Part shown: positions 34,460 to 42,920 of the stretch, one piece after another
Layout of the letters: each line of letters begins with the position of its first letter
Position numbering within the stretch: position 1 is the stretch's first letter
NCBI GenBank assembly: GCA_001898625.1
Contig: MKUP01000007.1
Span: 231,381-295,380, forward strand
Origin: Burkholderiales bacterium 67-32
Lineage (GTDB): Bacteria > Pseudomonadota > Gammaproteobacteria > Burkholderiales > Burkholderiaceae_B
DNA: 64,000 nt
Direction of reading: 5' to 3'
Program-made: the position numbers and the translations under genes
The notes under the pieces: generated by a model
Told to the model about the DNA's origin: nothing
The model's input: the letters and a program-made list of their open reading frames with translations, nothing else
Databases searched by the model: none

Positions 34460-36754
34460 TCACGCCCCTGCGGCGCCGCCCGCCGACGGTGGCGGCGCCG
34501 AGGCCTGCGGTCCGTCCCCATCCAGGCGGCGGACAAAACTGGCCTGCGGATTTGCAAACTTTATCCCCAACTGCCTGAAACGGCGATAGATGCGCTGGTT
34601 GAAGCCACGCTGGACCGCGGCCCTGCCGCGATCCAGCGTGCGGATCTGCCCCGCCAGGGTGACCGAGGCGCCGTCCACCTGGTCCACGCCCCACAGGTCC
34701 AGGTCGGCCAGCATCAGCGGACCCAGGTTGGGATCGTTGCGCATTTCCGCGCCCACGTTGCGGATGGCGGCGATGACCTCGTCCAGGTCCGAGTCGGCGC
34801 TCACGCTGACGCGCACGGAGGCGTTGCCGATGCCGCGGTTGCTGTTCGAGACCGTGCCCACCGCGCTGAACGGGACCACGTGCAGCGAGCCGTCGCCCGC
34901 GCGCAGCCGGACCGTCCGTATGGACAGGTATTCGACCGTGCCCGACACGCCGGCCAGCGTCACCGAGTCGCCCACCTGCATCGCGTTCTCCATCAGCAGG
35001 AAGATGCCCGTGATGAAATCCTGCACCAGCTTCTGCGAGCCGAAGCCGATGGCCACGCCGATGATGCTGGCGCCGGCCAGCAGCGGCGCGATGTTGATGC
35101 CCAGTTCATTGAGCGCGGTGAACAGCACGATCAGCGCGATCACGATGAACAGCGTCGTGCGCAGGATGGGGACCAGCGTGCGCAGCCGCGTCGCGCGGGC
35201 GAGGTCGCCGGCCCGGGTCCAGCGTTCCATGCGCCGGTTGATCGACAGATTGGCGGCTTCCCAGGCGGCCAGCGCCAGGATGCAGGACACCGCGATGGTG
35301 GCGGTGGCCGAGACCAGCCTGCGGCCCACCGTGCCGGTTTCGAACCAGTCCAGCGCATGCACGCCCCAGACCTCCAGCAGCCCGATCGCCGTGGCGGCGA
35401 AGACCAGGATCATCACCACGCGCTGCGCCAGCGTCTGATAGGGCCGCCTGCCCGGCTGGCCATCGCCCGCGGCGGGAGCGTCGCTGTAGAAGGCGCGGTC
35501 GAGCGCGCCCAGCAGGATCATGCTGAGCACGGTGGCCGCCAGCATGACCAGCGCCGTGCGCCAGACGTAGTGCAGCAACTGCGACAGCCCGCTGGCCGTG
35601 CCCAGCGCCCAGACCACCCACAGGCCGGCGATCACCGCGATGGCCGTGGGTGCCCAGACATTGGCCAGCACCACCCGCAGCCCCTCGCGTTCCTGCCCGC
35701 GTATCCAGCGCGAGACCTGGCGCCGCCGCTGGACCACCATGATGATCAGCATCGCGTGCACCGCCAGGCCCACCAGCTTGGACAGCGCGTTGCGCGCGTC
35801 GTCGCCGGCTCCCAGCAGATAAGCGATCTCGGTCGCGGCCACGCCGAAGGCGCCGACCGCCACCACCCGCCGCAGCCATGTGTCCAGATAGCGCGCCGAT
35901 TCGTCGCCCAGCCGGGACAGGCGCAGGCAGGCGGCCGACGGCGAGGTCAGGAGACGCAGCGCGATCATCGTCAGGCGCACCGCGAGATAGGCGCCGATCA
36001 GTGGCAGGATGAACGGATAGAAACCGGCCGTCGGCGCGCCGAACAGCGTCATCGATACCGTCGCCACGATCAGGAAGCCGGCCAGCGGCACCAGGGCCAG
36101 GATGGCATGCGCCAGCGCGGCGGGCAGCCGGCGCACGATGCGCAGGTGCTGGTCGGGTTCGGCCGGCGTTTCCGTGTCGGCGTCCGGCGCCGAGGGCGGG
36201 ACCGTGTCCGGGATGTGGCGGCGTTCCGCGTAGGCCAGCAGCATCGCGCGCGGCCGGCGCAGCAGCCGCCCGATCCCGGCTTCCACGCCCAGGGCCACGG
36301 CCAGGATCAACAGGATCGTGCCCAGACCCTGGAAGGTGGCCGAGCGGGCCTCCTGCGTGCCGAGGTAAGTCTGCCACCAGGCGCCCGCCGATCGCAGCGA
36401 CAACAATGTGGCGCCCGTCAGCCGCAGCTCGCCCAGCGCCGAATCCACCCACTTGCCCGCCTGCGTGAAGGCCTGGGCGACCAGCCCGTCCTTCTCCAGC
36501 GCGACCGGCACTTCGGGCGTGGCGGGTTCGGCCGCCGGCGGCGCGGCCTGCTGCGCCGTCGCCTCGGCAATGACGCTCAGCGTCTGTTCCAGCTCGGCCC
36601 TCCGGGCGTCGTCGCGCAGCAGGTCCAGGACCTGGCGGGCCTGGGTGGGTGTCACGGCGGCGGGTTCGGGGGCGGCGTCGGCCGGCCGTGGCATCCAGAG
36701 GGCCAGGCACAGCAGGGCGAAGGCGGTCCAGGGGCGTGGGCGTCGTGTCTGCAT
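34460..36754 (-). CDS. Large MscS-family mechanosensitive channel (YbiO-like)
   Basis: A 764-residue inner-membrane channel that releases solutes on hypo-osmotic shock. It has a signal-like N-terminus (TAFALLCLALWMPRPADA), a periplasmic coiled segment to about residue 150, many hydrophobic segments (roughly 10) and a C-terminal MscS core. The pore helix region is PLLAGASIIGVAIGFGSQKLVQDF, followed by the beta domain MQVGDSVTLAGVSGTVEYLS. The size and long N-terminal extension resemble E. coli YbiO-type channels. Its promoter region abuts the tRNA-Lys promoter. Confidence 0.9.
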   Translation of the reverse strand: MQTRRPRPWTAFALLCLALWMPRPADAAPEPAAVTPTQARQVLDLLRDDARRAELEQTLSVIAEATAQQAAPPAAEPATPEVPVALEKDGLVAQAFTQAGKWVDSALGELRLTGATLLSLRSAGAWWQTYLGTQEARSATFQGLGTILLILAVALGVEAGIGRLLRRPRAMLLAYAERRHIPDTVPPSAPDADTETPAEPDQHLRIVRRLPAALAHAILALVPLAGFLIVATVSMTLFGAPTAGFYPFILPLIGAYLAVRLTMIALRLLTSPSAACLRLSRLGDESARYLDTWLRRVVAVGAFGVAATEIAYLLGAGDDARNALSKLVGLAVHAMLIIMVVQRRRQVSRWIRGQEREGLRVVLANVWAPTAIAVIAGLWVVWALGTASGLSQLLHYVWRTALVMLAATVLSMILLGALDRAFYSDAPAAGDGQPGRRPYQTLAQRVVMILVFAATAIGLLEVWGVHALDWFETGTVGRRLVSATATIAVSCILALAAWEAANLSINRRMERWTRAGDLARATRLRTLVPILRTTLFIVIALIVLFTALNELGINIAPLLAGASIIGVAIGFGSQKLVQDFITGIFLLMENAMQVGDSVTLAGVSGTVEYLSIRTVRLRAGDGSLHVVPFSAVGTVSNSNRGIGNASVRVSVSADSDLDEVIAAIRNVGAEMRNDPNLGPLMLADLDLWGVDQVDGASVTLAGQIRTLDRGRAAVQRGFNQRIYRRFRQLGIKFANPQASFVRRLDGDGPQASAPPPSAGGAAGA

Positions 36755-36817
36755 GGGGTCGACCGGAAGGGGGGATACGGCGATTCTACCCAGCGATGCG
36801 GACGGTCTGGAGGGGAG

Positions 36818-36847
36818 TTGCAGCGAAATCAAAAAAACCGCTATAAT
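36818..36847 (+). promoter_or_regulatory. Sigma-70 promoter of tRNA-Lys
   Basis: TTGCAG (36818-36823) and the perfect -10 TATAAT (36842-36847) are separated by 18 bp. The -10 ends about 14 bp before the first base of the mature tRNA. Confidence 0.7.
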
Positions 36848-36861
36848 CTTTCTTCTTTGCA

Positions 36862-36937
36862 GGGCTGTTAGCTCAGTTGGTAGAGCAGCGGACTCTTAAT
36901 CCGTAGGTCGAGTGTTCGAGCCACTCACAGCCCACCA
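36862..36937 (+). tRNA. tRNA-Lys (anticodon CUU)
   Basis: A complete 76-nt cloverleaf. The acceptor arms GGGCTGT and ACAGCCC pair, the anticodon stem GCGGA/TCCGT encloses loop CTCTTAA giving anticodon CUU, the T-arm is GAGTG-TTCGAGC-CACTC, and CCA is encoded. It forms the boundary between chromosomal genes and the conjugative element, and the 3' half of a tRNA gene is the usual integration site for tyrosine-integrase islands. Confidence 0.97.
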
Positions 36938-36955
36938 GAATTTCCCAGGTAGATC

Positions 36956-36990
36956 AAGCCCTTACGGAACAGACGCCGTAGGGGCTTTTT
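36956..36990 (+). terminator. Intrinsic terminator after tRNA-Lys
   Basis: AAGCCCTTACGG (36956-36967) pairs with CCGTAGGGGCTT (36976-36987) with one T-G wobble, then a T-run to 36990. It starts 18 bp after the tRNA CCA and overlaps the 3' end of the convergent AlpA-like gene. Confidence 0.8.
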
Positions 36991-37363
36991 CTTTGGCGCG
37001 CTTTGTTGAGCCTTCGTGTCCGACTTGTGTCCGAAATTTCCGGCGAGAGAATCGAGACAGATTGAGACGACGCATGTTGTTGCGGCGGGGCCGCACATGC
37101 TCTTGGATTGCTGACGAAGCAGCCAGCGCAGTTCTATATTCCCCTGGGGCGTCGATCCAGGCTTGCAGTTCATCGGGCACCCAGCCACATGCGCGGCCAC
37201 CGAGATGGACGGGACGGGGAAATCGGCCGTCCGCAATGCGTCGATAGATCGTTGCTCGGCTCAAGGCCGTAAGACGCACAACATCAGCGATGCGGTAGAA
37301 CGCGGGGGCGATAGGTGGCGGCACTTGTACCGACTGGCCGTTGGGTTCTTGTATATCTGGCAT
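36962..37363 (-). CDS. AlpA/MerR-type helix-turn-helix protein (possible excisionase)
   Basis: A 133-residue protein with the excisionase-type winged HTH AFYRIADVVRLTALSRATIYRRI, then FPRPVHLGGRACGWVPDELQAWI, as in phage AlpA regulators. The ATG at 37363 has GGAG 6 bp upstream; two upstream ATGs (37384, 37402) are alternatives. The basic C-terminal tail (about 35 residues, SRFSRRKFRTQ) is beyond the usual AlpA length and ends inside the terminator next to the tRNA. Its position at the element end suggests control of excision. Confidence 0.75.
   Translation of the reverse strand: MPDIQEPNGQSVQVPPPIAPAFYRIADVVRLTALSRATIYRRIADGRFPRPVHLGGRACGWVPDELQAWIDAPGEYRTALAASSAIQEHVRPRRNNMRRLNLSRFSRRKFRTQVGHEGSTKRAKEKAPTASVP
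37016..37034. repeat. Tandem GTGTCCGA repeats near the element end
   Basis: GTGTCCGA occurs at 37016-37023 and 37027-37034, an 11-bp period, about 80 bp from the tRNA 3' end. Helically phased short repeats beside an attachment site are typical of excisionase or integrase arm-binding sites. They also lie in the coding tail of the AlpA-like gene. Confidence 0.35.
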
Positions 37364-37460
37364 GACCATCTCCACGAAGGACATGGCCTCAGATTGATGC
37401 AAGCCGTCTCAGCTCCAAACCCACATGGGCGTAATGCAGCGTAGATGGCTTGGATGGACC

Positions 37461-37793
37461 CTATGCGGCATAGGCTCGCGCTTCATACGCGCGGCCGGAT
37501 GCTTGCACCTCGAAGTAGGCATCCGCAGCGCCGGCGGGATCCTTGTCCGTCAGCACCATTTGCCGCGCCCGATCGGCAGCGACCAACCATTGCCGCGCGA
37601 CCTTCCACGTTTCATCCGACAAGCTGCCCAGCTTGTGCTCGGCCTCCTGCCAGGCGTTCCACGCCCGCAGCACGCCATCGGTCCCGCCCAACGCATGTTC
37701 GAGTGCCTGCCGGTACTGCACTTCCGCTTCTTGGCGCCGACTGGCCGGCAGGAAGGGATGGTGCAAGGTGACGGTATAGGCGTGCTGCTGCAT
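37461..37793 (-). CDS. Hypothetical conjugative-element protein
   Basis: A 110-residue soluble, mainly helical protein starting MQQHAYTVTLHHPFLPASRR. A GGAAAG site precedes ATG 37793. The middle has WNAWQEAEHKLGSLSDETWKVARQW. No motif or domain is recognised. It lies at the distal end of the trb operon, 85 bp after the DUF2274 gene, a position where Tn4371-like elements carry small conserved ORFs. Confidence 0.6.
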   Translation of the reverse strand: MQQHAYTVTLHHPFLPASRRQEAEVQYRQALEHALGGTDGVLRAWNAWQEAEHKLGSLSDETWKVARQWLVAADRARQMVLTDKDPAGAADAYFEVQASGRAYEARAYAA

Positions 37794-37878
37794 GATCTTT
37801 CCAAGCGATAACTGTATTTTTATACAGCATTCCAGAGCTTGCCGCAATTCGGCCCGAGGGCACCTGACCAGCGCCGGC

Positions 37879-38094
37879 CTACCGCCCCTGACGCCGGAAT
37901 CCCCGGTCGTTCTTGAGGAACCAAGCCAGCATATGCGGCGCGAGCGCGGCCGCATCGACTTGTTCGCCGTAGAGCTGGCTGTGCATGGCGGCGTACCTTT
38001 CAAGGTCCGCTCTCAAGGCCGCCGGCAGGCTGACCATCATCTTCACCATGTCCTGCTTGGGTAGCGGCCCGAGCCGCAATTTCGTCGTTGCCAT
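37879..38094 (-). CDS. DUF2274 family protein
   Basis: A 71-residue protein starting MATTKLRLGPLPKQDMVKMM, with an AHMLAWFLKNDRGF segment near its end, the DUF2274 pattern. This family regularly follows trbI in integrative elements of this type. A short LRADLERYAAMH segment resembles ribbon-helix-helix proteins, so a regulatory role is possible but unproven. It lies 14 bp after trbI, so it is part of the transfer operon. Confidence 0.8.
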   Translation of the reverse strand: MATTKLRLGPLPKQDMVKMMVSLPAALRADLERYAAMHSQLYGEQVDAAALAPHMLAWFLKNDRGFRRQGR

Positions 38095-38108
38095 CGCCTG
38101 ACCTCCTC

Positions 38109-39362
38109 CTACCTGTCAATGAATAACGGCCGGTAGGGCTTCAACGTAATGTCGCGGTTCACGATCACGCGCACGGGCATCCCCTGCCGAATCGTCAGCG
38201 TCGGCTGGATGTTCAGGTTGCGCCGCGTGAATTCCTGCCCGACCTGATTGGCCGTGTCCTGGGCGCTGTCGCGGAAAGCGATGACCGCATTGCCGTTGAC
38301 GTTGCCCTGGTTCGAGACGGCCAGTTCCGAGCCGACGCCCAAGAGCGTGGAGAGCGCGGCGCCGGCCAGGATGCGGTCCCAATGCCAATCCACCTCGTCT
38401 TCCAACCCCGCATAGCCTTGGAGATCGGCCGCGGCCAGGTTGTCGAGCACGACCGACGAGGTGTCCGGCATGATGATCCGGTCCCATACCGCCTGCACGC
38501 GGCTCTGCCCATAGGACACCTGGCTGTTGTAGCGGCCCTTGAGCGTCGCCCCTTGCGGGATCAAAACGTGTTGATGCGTGGCGCTGTCGTAGACAGGTTC
38601 GGTCACCGTGGCGATGATGTCGCCCGGCAGATCCGACTTGATGCCGGTCACCAGCGCCGCCGCGATGACCGTACCCGCCATCAGCGTGTCGGGCGCCCGC
38701 GGAACTTCCAGTCCGTGCGTGCTCTGCGTAGCCGTCTGCCCGCGACCGGCGAAGGCTTTCTTATTGCCCTGCATGTTCTGCGCCTGCATGGGATCGACCG
38801 GCCCGCCGTCACCGGTCGTGGGCTGGCCCGGCGCGCCGGCAGCGGCCGGACTCGATGCCGCGCCCGACGCGCCACCGGCCCGGTTGCTCGACTTATAGAA
38901 CAGCGGCGCCCGCGCGGCATCCTCGGCTTCTTTCATCCGCGCCTGGCGCTCGGCATCGAGCGTGGACGGTCCGCCCGCCGGCGCGGCCTGCTGCGCTTGC
39001 AGGATCGGCCGCCCGAGATCGCCCGGCAGCGGCTCCCCCAACACCGGCGGCGGCACGGGTAGTGGCCGTGGCACCTGGCTGTAGTCGCGCGGCAGCGCAT
39101 CGAGGCCGTCGGCGTGGCTGATGCGATCGACGTTGTAGAGTTCCTTGCCCGCGTCGGCCTGGCGCGAGCGCGGTTGCAGCGACCACATCGTGCCGCCCAG
39201 CACCGCGAGCGATACCGCGCCGATGCCCACGGCCAGCGTGCGCCGGTTCAGGCGCGTGACGGGCTGGGGCTGGGCGCGCAGCTCGGCGGCCTCCGGCGGC
39301 GCCTTGGGGAGAACACCCGGCGCGGCCGGCCCCGTGCTGGGTTCCTCGTCCGGGCCGTTCAT
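38109..39362 (-). CDS. trbI: TrbI, VirB10-like conjugation channel protein
   Basis: A 417-residue VirB10-type protein bridging the inner and outer membranes. It has a cytoplasmic Pro-rich N-terminus, one membrane segment (TLAVGIGAVSLAVLGGTMW), a long proline-rich periplasmic linker, and a C-terminal VirB10 domain (about 235-417, including GTVIAAALVTGIKSDLPG and IPQGATLKGRY). The ATG at 39362 overlaps the trbG stop by ATGA; an ATG four codons upstream is also possible. Last recognised channel gene of the trb operon. Confidence 0.93.
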   Translation of the reverse strand: MNGPDEEPSTGPAAPGVLPKAPPEAAELRAQPQPVTRLNRRTLAVGIGAVSLAVLGGTMWSLQPRSRQADAGKELYNVDRISHADGLDALPRDYSQVPRPLPVPPPVLGEPLPGDLGRPILQAQQAAPAGGPSTLDAERQARMKEAEDAARAPLFYKSSNRAGGASGAASSPAAAGAPGQPTTGDGGPVDPMQAQNMQGNKKAFAGRGQTATQSTHGLEVPRAPDTLMAGTVIAAALVTGIKSDLPGDIIATVTEPVYDSATHQHVLIPQGATLKGRYNSQVSYGQSRVQAVWDRIIMPDTSSVVLDNLAAADLQGYAGLEDEVDWHWDRILAGAALSTLLGVGSELAVSNQGNVNGNAVIAFRDSAQDTANQVGQEFTRRNLNIQPTLTIRQGMPVRVIVNRDITLKPYRPLFIDR

Positions 39363-40546
39363 CGCGCACCCCACGCCGATTTGCCGTCGTTGCGGCTGAT
39401 GCGCACCACCTTGGCGTTGTCGCCGCCCAGGCGCAGCTCGACGGCGCCGGCCAGCCGGTCCACCACGTAGTACGGCGGCCGGAACTGATAGTTGACCAGC
39501 ACGGGGCTGCCGTCCGGCCCGACCAGGAACAGGGGCGGAAGATCCGTTTGCGCGATGCCCGCCGGGAACTGCACATATAGCTTCTGCCCATCATCGAAGG
39601 CCCGCAGCGGCCGCCACGGCGGCGTGTCGCCCGTGATGTCGTAGCGGAAGTGAAGCTGTTCGACCGATACGCCCGGCGTCAATGCGGTGGTGGACTGCGC
39701 GGCCTCGTTGCGCTTCTTCAATTCCGCCATCTCGTCCTGCGGATAGGACCACGACACCGAGGCCATCCAGGCGGCATCGGTCGAGGTCAATTCCAGCAGG
39801 TAGATGCGCCGGTCGGTGGTGACGACGAGATTGGTTTTCAGGCCCGACTTCACCGGCTTGACCTGGAGGTTGGGCCGCAGCGTCGCGCCGCTGCCGCTGG
39901 ACGAATCCCCCACGATCCAGCGCACCGTGTCGCCGGCCGACACGTCGATGAGCTTTTCGCCGAGCTGGAGCTGGATCAGCGTCACGCGGCCGGGGCTTGC
40001 ATAGACTTGATACAGCGCGCCGTCCGTGTACGGCCAGGTCTGGATCGCGTTGATGAAGCCGTCGCGGGTCGGCGCCATGCGCGCCTCCCGGTTGGCCTGC
40101 TCGACGCGCGTGGCCGGATTCGCGGGCTCGGCCGCCACCGACTTTTCCTCGACGGGCTTCAACTGCCCTGGCAAGGGCAGCGGCTGCGGCACGGGCACGA
40201 TCTCGACCGGCTTGGGCGGATCGGGCAACGCCACCGGCTGGCTCTGCGCCGCCGGCGGGTCGTCCAGCGTGATCTCGGGCGGCGGCGTGCCGTGCGTGGC
40301 GCAGCCGGCCAGGATCGACACGGCCAGCGCCGCCAGGCCGCAGGGACGCGGCAGCCACGCGCCCGTGCGCGTCCGCACCGGCCGGCCCAGCCCGTGGATA
40401 GGCTGGGCGGCCGCTTGCCCCCCGCGCCGGGTTCCGACCAATCGGGTCGTCAGCCGCCACGGCATCGGGCCGCGTCGGCCGGCATCGAGGCCGGGCCGTT
40501 CGGTACGCGCTTGGCCGGCGCCGGCGGTGCAAGTCGGGTTCTTCAT
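39359..40546 (-). CDS. trbG: TrbG, VirB9-like conjugation protein
   Basis: A 395-residue VirB9/CagX-type outer-membrane-complex component. A hydrophobic segment ending in LAVSILAGCATH looks like a lipoprotein signal, followed by a proline-rich linker and the VirB9 domain (about 165-395: VTLIQLQLGEKL and PYYVVDRLAGAVELRLG). The start at 40546 is set by the ATGA overlap with the trbF stop. About 75 residues precede the lipobox, longer than a usual signal peptide, so the true start could lie downstream of 40546. Confidence 0.9.
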   Translation of the reverse strand: MKNPTCTAGAGQARTERPGLDAGRRGPMPWRLTTRLVGTRRGGQAAAQPIHGLGRPVRTRTGAWLPRPCGLAALAVSILAGCATHGTPPPEITLDDPPAAQSQPVALPDPPKPVEIVPVPQPLPLPGQLKPVEEKSVAAEPANPATRVEQANREARMAPTRDGFINAIQTWPYTDGALYQVYASPGRVTLIQLQLGEKLIDVSAGDTVRWIVGDSSSGSGATLRPNLQVKPVKSGLKTNLVVTTDRRIYLLELTSTDAAWMASVSWSYPQDEMAELKKRNEAAQSTTALTPGVSVEQLHFRYDITGDTPPWRPLRAFDDGQKLYVQFPAGIAQTDLPPLFLVGPDGSPVLVNYQFRPPYYVVDRLAGAVELRLGGDNAKVVRISRNDGKSAWGAR

Positions 40547-41298
40547 GGCGTGGTGCCTCCAGAGGTGGACGTGGCCGATGGGGATGTGGTGGTGGCTGAG
40601 GCCGGCGCCGGCACGGTGGACAGTTGGCGGCTCCAACTGATGCCATCGACGTAGATGCCCAGGGGATTCGTGCGGACTTTCTCGGGCTTGGTGGTCGGTT
40701 GCAGCACAGTGGTCAGAATGGCGGTCCAGTGCTCGGTCCCGGCAGCCGACCCGTTGACGTAGGTGCGCTCGTCCCATTGCACCTGGAACGAACGGTCGCT
40801 GGCCCGCACGACGCTGACCACCTCGACCGTGACCGAGCGTTTGCCGATGTCGGCAAACGGGTCATGCTCGCGGGCGTAGTCATTCAGGAAAGCGGCGCCC
40901 CGATCCGTGGTGTAGGCATAAGCATCGAGCCAGTTCTGGCGCACGATGACCGGATCAATGGAGATCGCGCGCACGTTGTTGATGAACCGGGCCAACTGCT
41001 GGGCAATGTCGCCGTCCGTCGGGTGATACGGCGCGCGGCCCTCATGCACGGCCTGGACGTCGCCGCGGAACATCTCCACAACATAGGGCACGACCACCGA
41101 GCGGTGGGCGCGCCACCACATATCGTCGCCCATCGAAGCCCCCGCGAGCAGCAGGCAGCCGAAGGCGAAGTAGCGCCAGTTGCGCGCCTGCACGCGCGCG
41201 CTGCCGATGCGCTCGTCCCAGACTTGGCCGGCCTTCTGGTAAGGCGTGGCCGGCTCGGGCGGAATACCGTAATGAACCGCAGGTCGCCGAAAGCGCAT
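40543..41298 (-). CDS. trbF: TrbF, VirB8-like inner-membrane protein
   Basis: A 251-residue assembly factor of the type IV secretion channel. It has a short cytoplasmic N-terminus, one transmembrane helix (YFAFGCLLLAGASMG), and a periplasmic VirB8-fold domain (about 70-235), with VVPYVVEMFRGDVQAV and SFQVQWDERTYVNG. Overlaps trbG by ATGA and follows trbL with a 9-bp gap. Confidence 0.93.
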   Translation of the reverse strand: MRFRRPAVHYGIPPEPATPYQKAGQVWDERIGSARVQARNWRYFAFGCLLLAGASMGDDMWWRAHRSVVVPYVVEMFRGDVQAVHEGRAPYHPTDGDIAQQLARFINNVRAISIDPVIVRQNWLDAYAYTTDRGAAFLNDYAREHDPFADIGKRSVTVEVVSVVRASDRSFQVQWDERTYVNGSAAGTEHWTAILTTVLQPTTKPEKVRTNPLGIYVDGISWSRQLSTVPAPASATTTSPSATSTSGGTTP

Positions 41299-41307
41299 GG
41301 TCCTCTC

Positions 41308-42576
41308 CTAGTTCGACGGATCGCGCAGGCTGGGGCCGGCGCCGCTGCCGCCGGCATCGCCTGCATGGATGGTGTGGGCCAGGAGCGTGGCGCCGTGCGC
41401 GGCGCGCTGGCGCGCCTGCGCACGCTTGGCCCAGGCGGGCGGCGCCGAAGGGCCGGCCTGGCCCGGTCCCGCCGCGCCGGTGGTCGCCCCGGCCGCTCCC
41501 ATCATGGCCGCCTTGAATCGGCTGCTCGCCGCCGACGCGCCGGCGCGGGCCATGCCCGCCATGCCGGCTGCGGCCGCCTTCATTCCGGTCTCGCCCGAGG
41601 CGGCGGCGCCCAGGGCATAGGCGCCGCGCGCGCCGCCCGCCATCGAGGCCGCAGCCCGCACGCCGCCCAGGCCCGCGCGCGCGCCCATGCCGGCCACCGC
41701 CGCGCCGGCGACCGCCACGCCGGCTGCGCCCATGATCGTGCCGGCTGCCGCCCCTGCGCCAAGCTGCGGGGCGCCCGAGACCAGGCCGGTGGCGATGCGC
41801 GGGCCGAAGATGCCCAGGCCCAGCATGGCGAGCGCAGCCAGCATCACGGCGCTGGCCTGTTCCATCGTCGGCGTGGTGCCCACGGCCGCGCGGAAGTCGT
41901 TGAAAACGGTCGTGCTGATGCCGACGATGACGGCGAGCATCAAGACCTTGACACCCGAGGACACGACGTTGCCCAAGACCCGTTCTGCCAGAAAGGCCGT
42001 CTTGCTCCACAGCGCGAACGGCACCAGGATGAAGCCGCCGAGGGTCGTCAGCTTGAACTCGATCAGCGTGATGAAAAGCTGCACCGACAGCACGAAGAAG
42101 CTCAGGATCACAATGATCCAGGCGAGCAGCAGCACCACGATGGTCTCGAAGTTGGCGAAGATGCTGGTAAAGCCAGCGAGCCGCCCGATCTGCGCCAGAA
42201 GCGGCGCGCCCGTATCGACGCCGACCTGGGCGAGCCGGCCCGGTTGCAGGAACTGGGCGGCGGTCAGGGCGGAGCCCGAGGCGATCAGGCCCAGGCCCGT
42301 AAACGACTTGAAGATGATTCCCGACAGCGTGTTGAAGTTGTTGAGGAGGTAGGCGAAAGCGCCGACGTACAAGACCTTGCGGATCAGCCGCGCCTGGATG
42401 TCGCTGCCGCAGCCTGTGGCGTGCTCCAGCGCCCAGAACAGCCCGGCCAGCACCATGTCCATGACCACGAGCGTCGTGGTCAGGAACGTGACCTCCCCGT
42501 GCAGCAACCCGAAGCCCGAGTCGATGACGCGAGAAAATACGTCCGTGAAATGGTCGATGATGGAGAGGTTGTCCAC
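41308..42576 (-). CDS. trbL: TrbL, VirB6-like polytopic membrane protein
   Basis: A 422-residue VirB6-type channel protein. Hydrophobic segments occupy about residues 20-275 (for example TTTLVVMDMVLAGLFWAL and VVLLLAWIIVILSFFVLS). The C-terminal 150 residues are very Ala/Gly-rich (GAAAGTIMGAAGVAVAGAAV), low in complexity and probably disordered or cytoplasmic. It lies between the lipoprotein gene and trbF in the transfer operon. Confidence 0.92.
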   Translation of the reverse strand: MDNLSIIDHFTDVFSRVIDSGFGLLHGEVTFLTTTLVVMDMVLAGLFWALEHATGCGSDIQARLIRKVLYVGAFAYLLNNFNTLSGIIFKSFTGLGLIASGSALTAAQFLQPGRLAQVGVDTGAPLLAQIGRLAGFTSIFANFETIVVLLLAWIIVILSFFVLSVQLFITLIEFKLTTLGGFILVPFALWSKTAFLAERVLGNVVSSGVKVLMLAVIVGISTTVFNDFRAAVGTTPTMEQASAVMLAALAMLGLGIFGPRIATGLVSGAPQLGAGAAAGTIMGAAGVAVAGAAVAGMGARAGLGGVRAAASMAGGARGAYALGAAASGETGMKAAAAGMAGMARAGASAASSRFKAAMMGAAGATTGAAGPGQAGPSAPPAWAKRAQARQRAAHGATLLAHTIHAGDAGGSGAGPSLRDPSN

Positions 42577-42597
42577 GGCGGGCTACCTGGTTAGGGC

Positions 42598-42882
42598 TCA
42601 AAAGCCTTTCACGTCCTGCGGCGTGTAGTGCGACTTGCCATCGCCGAAGAACTGCTGGCGCCGCGCGTCGGCGTCGCGCTTGGCCGCTTCTTCCTCGGCA
42701 GGCGTGGGCACGCCCGCCGGCGCGGCCGGTGCCGCCGCCGGGGTGTTCGGGCGATGCGCGGCGGTTGGCGTCTCGGCCTTCTTGTCGCAGCCGGCCAGCA
42801 TCGCGGCCAGTGCCGCAGCCAAGGACGCGGCCAAGAGCGCACCCAGCCTGCGGTGCCTGGGAAAGAGAATGGAAACCTTCAT
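42598..42882 (-). CDS. TrbK-like small lipoprotein (possible entry exclusion)
   Basis: A 94-residue lipoprotein with signal peptide and lipobox LAGC (cysteine near residue 32), a Pro/Ala-rich middle, and the C-terminal motif RRQQFFGDGKSHYTPQDV. It sits between trbJ and trbL, the place of trbK, whose product blocks redundant entry of a second element. The C-terminus is nearly the same as that of the TrbJ protein just upstream, apparently from duplication of the DNA. Exclusion function is inferred from position and size. Confidence 0.75.
   Translation of the reverse strand: MKVSILFPRHRRLGALLAASLAAALAAMLAGCDKKAETPTAAHRPNTPAAAPAAPAGVPTPAEEEAAKRDADARRQQFFGDGKSHYTPQDVKGF
42610..42661 (+). repeat. 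Imperfect direct repeat, copy A (lipoprotein 3' end)
   Basis: This 52-bp stretch matches 42936-42987 at about 39 of 52 positions by eye, with identical ends (CACG at the left, GCCGAAGAACTGCTGGCGC at the right) and no gaps. It encodes the shared C-terminal motif on the reverse strand. Confidence 0.7.
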
Positions 42883-42920
42883 CTGCGCCTCCTAGTTGTT
42901 GTCCAAAGTGCTCGTGACGA

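Noticed and set aside
36981..36995. Tn4371-type attachment sequence (TTTTTCAT) after the tRNA
   Set aside because: The sequence here is CTTTTTCTTT, part of the terminator T-run, not an exact match, and a T-rich 8-mer is weak evidence.
36938..37460. Integrase gene adjacent to tRNA-Lys
   Set aside because: The only gene here is the AlpA-like regulator; no tyrosine or serine recombinase motifs are present, so the integrase must lie beyond the window.
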